Positions 52,356 to 60,905 of a stretch of DNA of 64,000 bases are shown piece by piece. The stretch covers positions 62,001 to 126,000 of the forward strand of contig NZ_VORZ01000004.1 in NCBI RefSeq assembly GCF_007997305.1. Direction: 5' to 3'. Every line of letters begins with the position of its first letter. Position 1 is the stretch's first letter. The notes beneath the pieces are model-generated. The model was not told where the DNA came from, did not search any database, and saw nothing but the letters and a program-made list of their open reading frames with translations. Both the position numbers and the translations under genes were made by a program. This DNA comes from Psychrobacter frigidicola. Lineage in GTDB: Bacteria; Pseudomonadota; Gammaproteobacteria; Pseudomonadales; Moraxellaceae.

Positions 52356-55300
52356 CTAGCCTCTTGATAAACCAAGACGGGTAATTTTCAGCACTTCTTC
52401 TATAAGCTTTTGGGCATTATTTAAACCCAAATCAGCAAACAACATCGGCAGCAACTTCATACTGATATCATTTTCTATTTCTGCTGGATTGATGGAATAC
52501 TCAGCTACCGCATTATTCACGGCCTCATCAATAGCGAAGGCATACTTTACAAGCTGCTCATCATTTAACGAATCACCTAGTGCTTTATCAGCTAAGTAGT
52601 CCTGATCGAATAAGTGCTTAAACAAACCAAAATAAGCTTGAGCATGTTTATTTAATTTACCAGACTCGTCAATAAACTCATTTGGCACATCTGCGACGTT
52701 ACGATCTTTTACCTCTTGCTCAAGACCGAAAAACATCATGTATTGTTTTACTGGTGCATCGAACATCGCTTTGGCATCTTCAATGGCTTGCTTAAGTAGT
52801 TTAGAAAAATACTCTTGCGCATAAGGATCATCAGCCAAGTCTTGCTCAATCATTCTAGTGACACGACCGGTGATCTTATCGGTTTGGTTACGTGCTTCAT
52901 CGTCACTCATCGCTTCAGGCTTAATATTTTTCCCTAAGTTGTCGACTAGGTAAACGCCTTTTGCTTCTTTCACCTCAAGCCCAGCAATGTGCTTGTCGAG
53001 TAAACTACGAATATCCGCTTCGTACTCATCGTAATTGATGGTTTCATCAGCGTCTTCACGGACTTGCTTGCGTAGATTAACAAAGGCTTTTAGATCTTGC
53101 TTATAACGATCACGCTTACTATCAAATGACTTGTCTTCAAAGAAAGATGCCGATTGCAAAGCAATTTTCATAGCGTTAGAAAATTCGGTTAAAGCCGCAT
53201 AGAAGTCATCACGTTCTTTAAGCTTAGTATCTACTACTCTGCCATCGATATCCTGCATCTTAGGCGCTAGCACTTGTCTTAACGCTTGACCGTCTTGTTT
53301 GTTTTTTACTGATGAGAAGATAGCCCACAGCTCATTATGTAGCCTTGGTAGCTGCCTATACTCAGTGTCCATGCTGTTATACATACCTTTGAGGTCTTCA
53401 ATATCAAAGCCACCTTGCGTACGCTCGGCAAGATCCTGGTACTTCTCAATGGTGATATCCAGCTCTTTTAAGATGCCACGATAATCAATCAAATAACCAA
53501 AGCGTTTCTTCTCATGTAAGCGGTTCACCCGTGCAATTGCCTGAATGAGATTGTGCTGCTTTAAGGGCTTATCAATATATAGGACAGTATTTTTAGGCTC
53601 ATCAAAGCCCGTCAATAACTTATCAACGACGATCATGATGTCAGGACCATCATCTTGACTAAAGGCTTCTATAATGGCTTTGGTATAAGCTTTTTCATCA
53701 CCGCCATACTCAGGGGCAACATTAGCTTGCCACCAGTTTTGTACGATGTCTTTCGATTCAGCATCGACCGTATCATGCCCCTCACGGGTGTCAGGTGGTG
53801 ACATAGCAACTACGGATGACACTTTGCCTATCTTATCTAAAGCCAGCTTGTAGCGGATGGCAGAAGCTTTAGAGTCACAAGCCAACTGACCTTTTAGATG
53901 TTGCTGTTTAAAATTTTGGAAGTGGTCAGAGATGTCATGAGCGATCAGCTCAATACGACCTTCGGTTTGGTAGATTTGACCTTTTCGTGAGAACTTACGT
54001 TTGAGGTCGGTCTTTTGATCGTCGGTGAGCTTTTGAGTAATACGGTCAAACCATGCATCGATGGCTTGGTCATTAGTATTTAGCTCAGGAATACGCTCTT
54101 CGTATAACAGTGGCGTAACGGTTTTATCTTTAACCGCTTGCTGCATGGTGTAGGAGTGAATGATGCTACCGAATTTGTTTTCGGTCTTATCGTCTTTAAG
54201 CAGTGGCGTACCCGTAAAAGCAATAAAGGCGGCATTTGGCAGAGCTTGTGCCATGCGGATATTATTCTCACCATTTTGACTTCGGTGACCTTCATCGACC
54301 ATGACAATGATGTTTGGACTGTCGTTATAGCACTCATCATACTTAACGGCTGAGCCAAACTTATTGATAATAGAGAAAATAACGCGCTCATTACCGTGAC
54401 CGATTTGCTGCGCCAGGCGACGACCAGAGGTTGCCATGGCATCCGTTTTATCTCTATCACTAAGTACGCCACCAGAGGCAAAGGTTTGGCTGAGCTGAGT
54501 CTCAAGATCAACACGGTCAGTGACAACAATGACTCTACATTGTGCCAGCGCTTCTAACCAAATAAGCGCTTTAGAGAAGAACACCATGGTGAAAGATTTA
54601 CCACTACCTGTGGTATGCCAAATCACACCGCCCTCACGACTGCCCTTTTCATCAAAGGTACTGATACGTTTAATTAGGGCTTTGATACCAAAGACTTGCT
54701 GATAACGGGCAACAATTTTGCCAGCCTTTTTATCAAACAAGGTAAACATGCGCGTCATCTCAAGCAGACGCTCAGGCTTTAATAAGCTAACGATTAAGCG
54801 GTCTTGATCGGTGACCACTAAATCACCTGCATTAATTAGCGACAGGTATTCTTTTTTAGCAGAGTTAGGGCGATGATCAAATAAACCGCTAAGCTGCTCA
54901 TCACTGAGCTTTTGGTTTTTTAGACGACTAAACTCAGGCTCTTGTATGTCTTCTTCGACCCATTTTGCCCAAAACTTCTCAGGCGTTTTGCAAGTCCCGT
55001 ATAAGCCATCATGACCATTCACTGCCAGTAATAACTGGCTATAGGCAAATAAATGTGGAATTTGTTTTTGACCTTGATTACGGATGTGCTGGGAGACGGC
55101 TTGCGCATTGGTCGATTGCCACTCTCTACTAGAGTCAGGACGTTTGGCTTCGATAACCACTAACGGCAGACCATTCACAAAGCAGACGATATCAGGAATG
55201 ACGTTGCCTGTACCTTCGGCATTCTGTACCACCATCTCTTCGGTAAAGTGAAAGCTATTATTATTGATATCATCCCAATCTATCAGACCGATGGTTTGGG

Positions 55301-55664
55301 AAGTTCTTTTGCCGTCGATAAACTCTGTCACCGTCACGCCATAGAGCATGGCGTTATACAGCTTTTCATTGGCGAGCTGTAGCCCTAAGTTCATGGCAGG
55401 GTTTAGCTCATGCATGATCTTATCAATGGCGCTGTCTGATAAATGATGTGGCTTACCTTCAAACATAAAGGTTTGCTTGGCTAAGAACGCACGCATGATA
55501 GGCAATAAAACCACTTGGTTGGTGGCTTTATTTGAAGTCACTTTTGAGCGCATGGCGTTACATTGGCTTGGCGGAATAAAATGATAGCCCAGCGTGGTGA
55601 GCAAGGTTAAAGCAGGGATTTTTGAGCTGAATTCTTCTTGAAAGTTGATGCTGGGTATGTTCAT
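52356..55664 (-). CDS. hsdR: Type I restriction enzyme R subunit
   Basis: Translocase-nuclease of the type I restriction complex, 1102 aa. N-terminal PD-(D/E)xK nuclease with VIEAKRPD (near 175), then superfamily 2 helicase motifs: Walker A TTGSGKSFT (Lys356), DEGHRSQ (motif II), AFTGTPL (motif III), TGFDEPKN and QAIARVNRLH (motif VI). A C-terminal helical domain binds the methylase core. Its start overlaps the stop of the preceding ADP-ribosyltransferase-like gene by 4 bp, implying translational coupling. Confidence 0.96.
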   Translation of the reverse strand: MNIPSINFQEEFSSKIPALTLLTTLGYHFIPPSQCNAMRSKVTSNKATNQVVLLPIMRAFLAKQTFMFEGKPHHLSDSAIDKIMHELNPAMNLGLQLANEKLYNAMLYGVTVTEFIDGKRTSQTIGLIDWDDINNNSFHFTEEMVVQNAEGTGNVIPDIVCFVNGLPLVVIEAKRPDSSREWQSTNAQAVSQHIRNQGQKQIPHLFAYSQLLLAVNGHDGLYGTCKTPEKFWAKWVEEDIQEPEFSRLKNQKLSDEQLSGLFDHRPNSAKKEYLSLINAGDLVVTDQDRLIVSLLKPERLLEMTRMFTLFDKKAGKIVARYQQVFGIKALIKRISTFDEKGSREGGVIWHTTGSGKSFTMVFFSKALIWLEALAQCRVIVVTDRVDLETQLSQTFASGGVLSDRDKTDAMATSGRRLAQQIGHGNERVIFSIINKFGSAVKYDECYNDSPNIIVMVDEGHRSQNGENNIRMAQALPNAAFIAFTGTPLLKDDKTENKFGSIIHSYTMQQAVKDKTVTPLLYEERIPELNTNDQAIDAWFDRITQKLTDDQKTDLKRKFSRKGQIYQTEGRIELIAHDISDHFQNFKQQHLKGQLACDSKASAIRYKLALDKIGKVSSVVAMSPPDTREGHDTVDAESKDIVQNWWQANVAPEYGGDEKAYTKAIIEAFSQDDGPDIMIVVDKLLTGFDEPKNTVLYIDKPLKQHNLIQAIARVNRLHEKKRFGYLIDYRGILKELDITIEKYQDLAERTQGGFDIEDLKGMYNSMDTEYRQLPRLHNELWAIFSSVKNKQDGQALRQVLAPKMQDIDGRVVDTKLKERDDFYAALTEFSNAMKIALQSASFFEDKSFDSKRDRYKQDLKAFVNLRKQVREDADETINYDEYEADIRSLLDKHIAGLEVKEAKGVYLVDNLGKNIKPEAMSDDEARNQTDKITGRVTRMIEQDLADDPYAQEYFSKLLKQAIEDAKAMFDAPVKQYMMFFGLEQEVKDRNVADVPNEFIDESGKLNKHAQAYFGLFKHLFDQDYLADKALGDSLNDEQLVKYAFAIDEAVNNAVAEYSINPAEIENDISMKLLPMLFADLGLNNAQKLIEEVLKITRLGLSRG

Positions 55665-56320
55665 GGATTTTTACTCTTACAATATTTGTTATAATCCATT
55701 TCAACCTCAATTGATAAGGGTTTAAAACTAAGTGATAAAACAACTTCACTTTCACCAGTTCTTATCCAAACAATATCAGTATTTTTAACTCTCGCTTTAA
55801 TCACAACTCGTTCTTGTTCATTGATATTACTAAAGTGAGTGAAGGCGAATGCTTTTGCTGTATCAAAGTCGAAAGTCCAAGACTGCCAATATTGTTCACT
55901 GTTAAACTCACTGATAAAACATCCTCTATATAAAACTAACTCTTCGGGTTGATTAGAGTAATCAGCTAGAGGATAAAGTATCTCTACTACTGGAAACCAT
56001 GCATTACCACCACGGCTACCATGTGAAAAAATAATCTTTTTTAACTCTATTCCTGTATGTTTATTTAGACACTCAAAACATTCAGACATAGATTGTATAA
56101 ATTGACATTTTTCTGAATCAGTATGTTGGTATACATGATAACTAGAATCGAATGTAGTTAAAGTTTTAGTATCTTTAAGCAGTTTTGACATTATTTCATT
56201 TGCTTCGACTTTAAAGCCATCATCAAAATTATTATATTTATCGAAGAAATAATCCATCTTAATCTGCATCTCGTTTTTTAAGCAATCTAGCACTGACGGC
56301 GGAAGCTCAACTTTACTCAT
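55661..56320 (-). CDS. Predicted ADP-ribosyltransferase-fold protein in the restriction operon
   Basis: A 219-aa protein without a named match. The C-terminal half shows the three conserved elements of R-S-E ADP-ribosyltransferases, in order and spacing: YRG (Arg132), SWTFDFDTAKAFAF (Ser147/Thr149 with the helix that follows in toxins and related folds), and ESEVVLSLS (E190-x-E192). RVVIKARVKNTDIVWI forms the intervening strands. The N-terminal ~120 residues are helical and may be an inhibitory or targeting domain. The gene overlaps hsdR by 4 bp. The ART call is from motifs, not from a search. Confidence 0.6.
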   Translation of the reverse strand: MSKVELPPSVLDCLKNEMQIKMDYFFDKYNNFDDGFKVEANEIMSKLLKDTKTLTTFDSSYHVYQHTDSEKCQFIQSMSECFECLNKHTGIELKKIIFSHGSRGGNAWFPVVEILYPLADYSNQPEELVLYRGCFISEFNSEQYWQSWTFDFDTAKAFAFTHFSNINEQERVVIKARVKNTDIVWIRTGESEVVLSLSFKPLSIEVEMDYNKYCKSKNP

Positions 56321-56442
56321 TCGGCACTACCCCTAAACAAAGAAAAACCGCCAAGGTTGTGCGTTACCCAAAGGGTATTAAGCGTGGCAATTATATTTGA
56401 TACAACTTAATTTATAGCAACATTATTGTAAATATTAAGTCC

Positions 56443-56472
56443 TTGACACTGGTATAAATCATAAGCTATTAT
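56443..56472 (+). promoter_or_regulatory. Promoter reading away from the ART-like gene
   Basis: Perfect TTGACA (-35) and TATTAT (-10) separated by 18 bp. Transcription would start near 56479 and run towards the small ORF and the terminator at 56797. Confidence 0.65.
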
Positions 56473-56510
56473 TTTTGAATAAAGCTAGTAAGCTTTAAAC
56501 AGCTGCTCTT

Positions 56511-56729
56511 TTGAAAATAGTCTGTATTACTGCTCTTGTATTAATCCCTACGAATCTAAATTTAATGATGGTGCTAGGCCTAGCAAGCATGCTCTTTAGA
56601 GTAATGGCCTTTATGTCAACGGTAGAATATACCGTTAAGTTATTCAAACCCATTGTAAACAAGGAGACTGATGTGATGAACATTAAAAAACTAAATGAGG
56701 GTGTGGTAACCTGGGAGTTTTCTCTTTAG
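56511..56729 (+). CDS. Small hydrophobic ORF inside the restriction locus
   Basis: A 72-codon frame from TTG (or 54 codons from the ATG at 56565). The first ~40 residues are hydrophobic (CITALVLIPTNLNLMMVLG and SMLFRVMAFM) and the end is polar (NIKKLNEGVVTWEFSL). A near-consensus promoter lies upstream at 56443-56472 and a terminator downstream at 56797-56823, so this strand is probably transcribed. An AAGGAG site at 56660-56665 could also start a 17-residue peptide at 56677. It is the only plus-strand gene in the island. Its role is unknown; a toxin, an antitoxin or an antisense RNA are all possible. Confidence 0.4.
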   Translation: MKIVCITALVLIPTNLNLMMVLGLASMLFRVMAFMSTVEYTVKLFKPIVNKETDVMNIKKLNEGVVTWEFSL

Positions 56730-56796
56730 TGCATGAGACTATTTTTGGAATTCAGAGTTTACCATATGGGGCTAACCCCCTGATTCCCTCCAAATT

Positions 56797-56823
56797 CAAA
56801 ACCGCCTAAATTAGGCGGTTTTT
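56797..56823. terminator. Bidirectional terminator between the small ORF and the coiled-coil gene
   Basis: AACCGCCTAA and TTAGGCGGTT form a near-perfect hairpin flanked by A and T tracts, placed between converging genes. Confidence 0.85.
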
Positions 56824-56844
56824 CTATTTAAGCTACCGTTTAAA

Positions 56845-57900
56845 TTAGTTTTTATCATCAAATGGGAAAGATATTTGCGCTTCCACATCTTTTTTATTGG
56901 CTTTATATTCCCTACCTTGAGTAGTGTCCATATAGCCTTTATCGTGTGTGTACCTTAATACTTTTTCCACAGCATAAGTTCTTGAACTCTCAGCACCTGT
57001 CATGTCCATTTTTATTTTAGTAGTTAAGACTGCTCTAATCGTTGAGCCATTTTTGAAGGTAATTGTTCCACTTTCAACATCCCTTTTAAAATCACTATCC
57101 TTCATACTGAAATCGATAATTTTATCTAGTTTTATATATAATCCTCGCCATTTATGTCGTCCTTTTACTAGATTTGGTGAGTAGATAATAATTTTAGCAT
57201 CTTCGTCTATTTCTTCGAATTCGTTCAAATTAATTATGAAGTCAACAAAGTTCTCTCGCTTTACAACCTTTTCAGCTAACATGACGTTAAGCTTATTATC
57301 GTAAGTAGTGCATCCAACAGATTCTACTTTTTGATATGTGATGAGGTTTTCATAAAAGATCGATAGATTTTTTCTAATTTTAAGATTGTTAATTAAAACA
57401 TCATAAATAATATCTTTTGAATCTTCAATTTTTTCTCTGACACTTTCTATTTGGGTCTTGTCATCAAATTTCCCATTTTCTTTTTCAGTATCTAACAATT
57501 CTCTCTTAAGCAACTCAATTTCAAGTTTCTTTTTTTGTATGTCAAGATTCTTATTTTCAATATCTAATGGATCTTGAGGAGGTAAAGGAGGTGGTGTGGT
57601 TTTCACACGGGCTATTATATCAATCAAGCAGGTAACTAGGGCAGCTCCTGCTCCAATTGTTGTCACAGCCCCGCCTGGCGAGCAGAAAAATTCTATCCAC
57701 TCGACTAAGCTTCCTTCAGTAGGAGGTAAAACCTCTACAGTTAAAGATTTTTCTACACCTAACTCTTTACTAGCTTCAGAAATAATATTTAAAAGAGCAC
57801 TATCACATTTGTTTTTAACATACGCATTCATGGAGTGACTTTTATCGTAAAAGTAAAAATGAGTCTCTAAAAATCCCACTGCTATTTTTTTATCTTCCAT
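56845..57900 (-). CDS. Unknown protein with hydrophobic segment, Pro-rich linker and coiled coil
   Basis: Not recognised. The 351-aa layout is: an N-terminal domain with strands and helices (residues 1-70, containing TVEVLPPTEGSLVEWIEFF), one hydrophobic helix (GGAVTTIGAGAALVTCLIDIIA, about 76-97), a proline cluster (TTPPPLPPQDP), a charged coiled coil (about 112-160), and a beta-rich C-terminal domain (about 185-340). It sits 62 bp after hsdS on the same strand and is separated from the ART-like gene by a terminator. It may be a membrane-associated effector or sensor of the island. The sequence is much AT-richer than the hsd genes. Confidence 0.7.
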   Translation of the reverse strand: MEDKKIAVGFLETHFYFYDKSHSMNAYVKNKCDSALLNIISEASKELGVEKSLTVEVLPPTEGSLVEWIEFFCSPGGAVTTIGAGAALVTCLIDIIARVKTTPPPLPPQDPLDIENKNLDIQKKKLEIELLKRELLDTEKENGKFDDKTQIESVREKIEDSKDIIYDVLINNLKIRKNLSIFYENLITYQKVESVGCTTYDNKLNVMLAEKVVKRENFVDFIINLNEFEEIDEDAKIIIYSPNLVKGRHKWRGLYIKLDKIIDFSMKDSDFKRDVESGTITFKNGSTIRAVLTTKIKMDMTGAESSRTYAVEKVLRYTHDKGYMDTTQGREYKANKKDVEAQISFPFDDKN

Positions 57901-57962
57901 GATAAATATACACTCTCTAATAATTTAAAAAATCTTTGCGTGGAACGTACTCTGTGCCAGAA

Positions 57963-59171
57963 TTACTCAACTAAAACCCGCTTCTTACCAGTCAACAACT
58001 GCTGCATCAGCGCCTTTTTCTCTTGCTTTAAATCAGCCAATTGCTGCTCAAGTAACTCAATTTCTCTATCAGCATTGCTTAATACGGTAGCGATTTTTTG
58101 TTGTTCTTGTAGTGATGGAAAAGGTATTTGAACCTTACGTAATGCTGTTAAGGAAATTTCTTGAAGTGCGGAACCACCAACCTTTCTCATTAGTTCATTT
58201 TTTACATAACTGGATCTTAATATCCATAGAAAGAAATCAGACTTTATCAATTCAGTCTTTGGCGCTAAACGAGCTAGGCCTCTAGTAATATTAGAACCAA
58301 CAAGATCTTCATTTACTAATCGAACTAAACCAACTACTCCTCTAAGTGCCATCATAACTTCACCACTTTCGAGAATCGTTTTATTGTACGACTTATTAAT
58401 CTCATCAGAGGTAGTAATCATATCGTTTTTTGACACAGTTTTTTGAGTCAAATCAACAACACGGACGCATGGAACTCCGTCTTTTACGTGTTCTCCTGTT
58501 TGAACGATTCCGTAAGATATTGTTTTACTACAAATATCTGCAAGTATTTTTTTATTCCACTCGCCCTCAAACTGCTTACCCGAATCATCAAGCAAACGCT
58601 TTTTACCCGTCAGCAACTGCTGCATTAGTGCTTTTTTCTGCTGGGTACTATTGTTAATTAAGCGCTCGGTAGTGCTAATCGCCTTATCCCATGTGGATAG
58701 GATTTTGGCGATTTTTTGTTGTTCAGGAATTGGTGGAACTAGTACAGGGATACTTTCACAATTCGTTTTATTTAAATAAAGTATAGTCGTTTTAGAAGCA
58801 ACACTTTCCATGTATGGCGTTTGCGTTGCTAGCCAATAAGCTAAAAACTCGTTATTAATTTCAGAAGAACACACAAAGGCATGAAGTTGCTGGTTAAGCA
58901 CAACCTCTTCTCTAGTAATTGCAATTAAACCTAGATCACCAACAGCAGCCATTACGACAGCGCCTTTAGGAACAATTTTACCGCCACATTCTTTTATAGT
59001 TTCTTTAGAGATATAGTTTTCTTGGGCACTAGAAGGAATAAACCTACCAGTGATTTCAGGCGTTGTTACCCAAGCAATGTCTCCTCCAAATTGTTTGGGC
59101 TTATTTCTGCCAGGTACTATTGATGAGCAAATTTTTCCTATAGGGTGCTTTTCCCAACCATTAGGCACCAT
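57963..59171 (-). CDS. hsdS: Type I restriction enzyme specificity subunit
   Basis: Determines the bipartite DNA target. The 402-aa protein has two variable target-recognition domains (about 1-150 and 200-350), each followed by a conserved helical spacer that ends in KKALMQQLLTGKKR, an internal repeat near residues 190 and 390. It overlaps the end of hsdM by 11 bp. The target sequence cannot be predicted from here. Confidence 0.95.
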   Translation of the reverse strand: MVPNGWEKHPIGKICSSIVPGRNKPKQFGGDIAWVTTPEITGRFIPSSAQENYISKETIKECGGKIVPKGAVVMAAVGDLGLIAITREEVVLNQQLHAFVCSSEINNEFLAYWLATQTPYMESVASKTTILYLNKTNCESIPVLVPPIPEQQKIAKILSTWDKAISTTERLINNSTQQKKALMQQLLTGKKRLLDDSGKQFEGEWNKKILADICSKTISYGIVQTGEHVKDGVPCVRVVDLTQKTVSKNDMITTSDEINKSYNKTILESGEVMMALRGVVGLVRLVNEDLVGSNITRGLARLAPKTELIKSDFFLWILRSSYVKNELMRKVGGSALQEISLTALRKVQIPFPSLQEQQKIATVLSNADREIELLEQQLADLKQEKKALMQQLLTGKKRVLVE

Positions 59172-60675
59172 AACCCAACTCCTTTAAAAACCCTGCCATC
59201 TCAACTTCTAGCGTATCCAATTCAGCTTTTAACTCAAGACGCTCAGTACGCACCGCAACCAGATCAATCTCCGCCTCTTCCTCAAACGTGTCGACATAGC
59301 GTGGAATGTTTAGGTTAAAGTCGTTTTCTGCTATTTCATCAAAGGTGGCTAGATAAGCATATTTATCAACATTGACGCGAGCTTTATAAGTCTCAATGAT
59401 TTTATTGATATTATCAGGCGTTAATTGGTTTTGATTCTTACCGGATTTAAACTCATTACTCGCATCGATAAACAGTACTTTGTCATCGCCTCTATGCTTC
59501 TTAAACAGCAAAATAGCCGCTGGAATACCCGTACCAAAGAACAAGCTAGCTGGTAAGCCTATCACCGTATCAAGCAAGTTTTCTTCGATGAGTTGCTGAC
59601 GGATTTTACCTTCGCTTGACGCACGGAACAGTACGCCATGCGGTACGACCACACCCATACGACCAGTGCTTGGCTTTAGGGTTTCAATCATATGGCTGAT
59701 AAAGGCATAATCGCCTTTAGTCTTAGGCGGTACACCACGATGGAAACGACCATAGGGATCGCTACTGGCATCTTCATGTCCCCATTTATCCAGTGAAAAC
59801 GGCGGGTTGGCAGTCACCACATCGAACTGTAATAAGTTACCGTCTTTATCTAATAGCAGCGGATTACGAATGGTATCGCCCCACTCAATACGGTGGTTGT
59901 CTTCACCGTGTAGGAACATATTCATTTTTGCCAATGCCCACGTCGAGCCAATGGCTTCTTGACCGAATAGCGCATACTTTTTAGAGCCAGAGTTTTTGCG
60001 TACCATCGCCCCGCATTTAATCAATAGCGACCCTGAACCGCAAGCAGGGTCACATATTTGATCGCCCTCAACAGGCGCGAGGATTGTGGCTAGTAAATCG
60101 GACACCTCTGGTGGCGTATAGAACTCACCAGCCGTCGCACCACTACCCGCAGCGAAGTGCTTGATTAAGAACTCATAGGCATTACCAATCACATCTAAGC
60201 TGCCAACACGCTCAGCACTTAGATTGAGAATGTCTTTGCCGAAGTCTTCTAATAGATGGCGTAGCAATTCGTTCTTTTGTTTTTCTTGCCCGAGCTTATC
60301 AGTATTAAAGCTAATATCTTGGAAGACGTTTTTAAGCTTAGTCCCGTTGGCTTCTTCTAGCGCATGTAAGGCTTGGTCAATACGTTGCCCGTTACCGGCT
60401 TGATGACGCTGCTCGTATAGATCCCAGAAGCTTGCGCCTTCAGGCAATACAAAGCGCTGCTTGGACATCATGGCATGGATCAGCTCAGGGTTGTCGCCAT
60501 ACTGCTCAACCAGCTTGTTGTACTCGTCTTTATAAACATCAGAGATATACTTTAAAAACAGCATGGTCAGAATAAAGTCTTTATAAGTATCGGCGCTGAT
60601 GACACCACGAAACGTGTCACAGGCGTTCCATACGGCTTTATTAATATCGTCTTGATTGATTTGGCTGGTGGGCAT
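59161..60675 (-). CDS. hsdM: Type I restriction enzyme modification (methyltransferase) subunit
   Basis: N6-adenine methyltransferase of the type I complex, 504 aa. An N-terminal HsdM helical domain (NKAVWNACDTFRGVISADTYKDFIL) is followed by the SAM-binding motif CDPACGSGSLL and the catalytic NPPF at residue 290. EFYTPPEVSDLLA is the conserved bridging motif. It is the first gene of the operon hsdM-hsdS-unknown, with art-hsdR-ygjP behind. Protects host DNA and, with HsdS, forms the core that recruits HsdR. Confidence 0.96.
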   Translation of the reverse strand: MPTSQINQDDINKAVWNACDTFRGVISADTYKDFILTMLFLKYISDVYKDEYNKLVEQYGDNPELIHAMMSKQRFVLPEGASFWDLYEQRHQAGNGQRIDQALHALEEANGTKLKNVFQDISFNTDKLGQEKQKNELLRHLLEDFGKDILNLSAERVGSLDVIGNAYEFLIKHFAAGSGATAGEFYTPPEVSDLLATILAPVEGDQICDPACGSGSLLIKCGAMVRKNSGSKKYALFGQEAIGSTWALAKMNMFLHGEDNHRIEWGDTIRNPLLLDKDGNLLQFDVVTANPPFSLDKWGHEDASSDPYGRFHRGVPPKTKGDYAFISHMIETLKPSTGRMGVVVPHGVLFRASSEGKIRQQLIEENLLDTVIGLPASLFFGTGIPAAILLFKKHRGDDKVLFIDASNEFKSGKNQNQLTPDNINKIIETYKARVNVDKYAYLATFDEIAENDFNLNIPRYVDTFEEEAEIDLVAVRTERLELKAELDTLEVEMAGFLKELGYGA

Positions 60676-60805
60676 TTATGGTTCCTAAATACTTTGGAAG
60701 TTATGAATTTTTATAGTGAAGTAATGATAGCAGGGTCTACAGTACGTGACAGATATTATTGACTCAATATGCGATTATAGTAGACATATAGTGAAACTAG
60801 GAAGT

Positions 60806-60851
60806 CAGACGAAAAAACCCCCAGTCACTAAACTGAGGGTTTTTTCGTCTG
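60806..60851 (-). terminator. Terminator of the CobW/imidase operon, flanking the restriction island
   Basis: A long hairpin: CAGACGAAAAAACCC pairs with GGGTTTTTTCGTCTG and an inner CAGT/ACTG helix is added. It ends the operon coming from the right and isolates hsdM from it. Confidence 0.85.
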
Positions 60852-60905
60852 CTAAAACGCTGACAACCAAATGATTCATTTTCTCTTGAAATAAATTTCC
60901 ATTAG

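Noticed and set aside
56124..56137. The 14-mer TGTTGGTATACATG also occurs at 40114-40127 by the integrase gene
   Set aside because: The second copy is inside the ART-like coding region, is single, and is not next to any tRNA-like sequence. It is unlikely to be an attachment site and is probably chance.
56773..56800. GATTCCCTCC followed by an ACCGCC-like string, similar to the tRNA-Ser 3' end (GAATCCCTCC...CACCGCCA)
   Set aside because: Only short, interrupted similarity, and the ACCGCC belongs to a terminator stem. Not credible as attR.
57963..59171. Near-identical DNA repeats inside hsdS around the LTGKKR coding segments
   Set aside because: They encode the normal conserved spacer helices of a two-domain specificity subunit and need no special explanation such as phase variation; no second hsdS or invertase is present.
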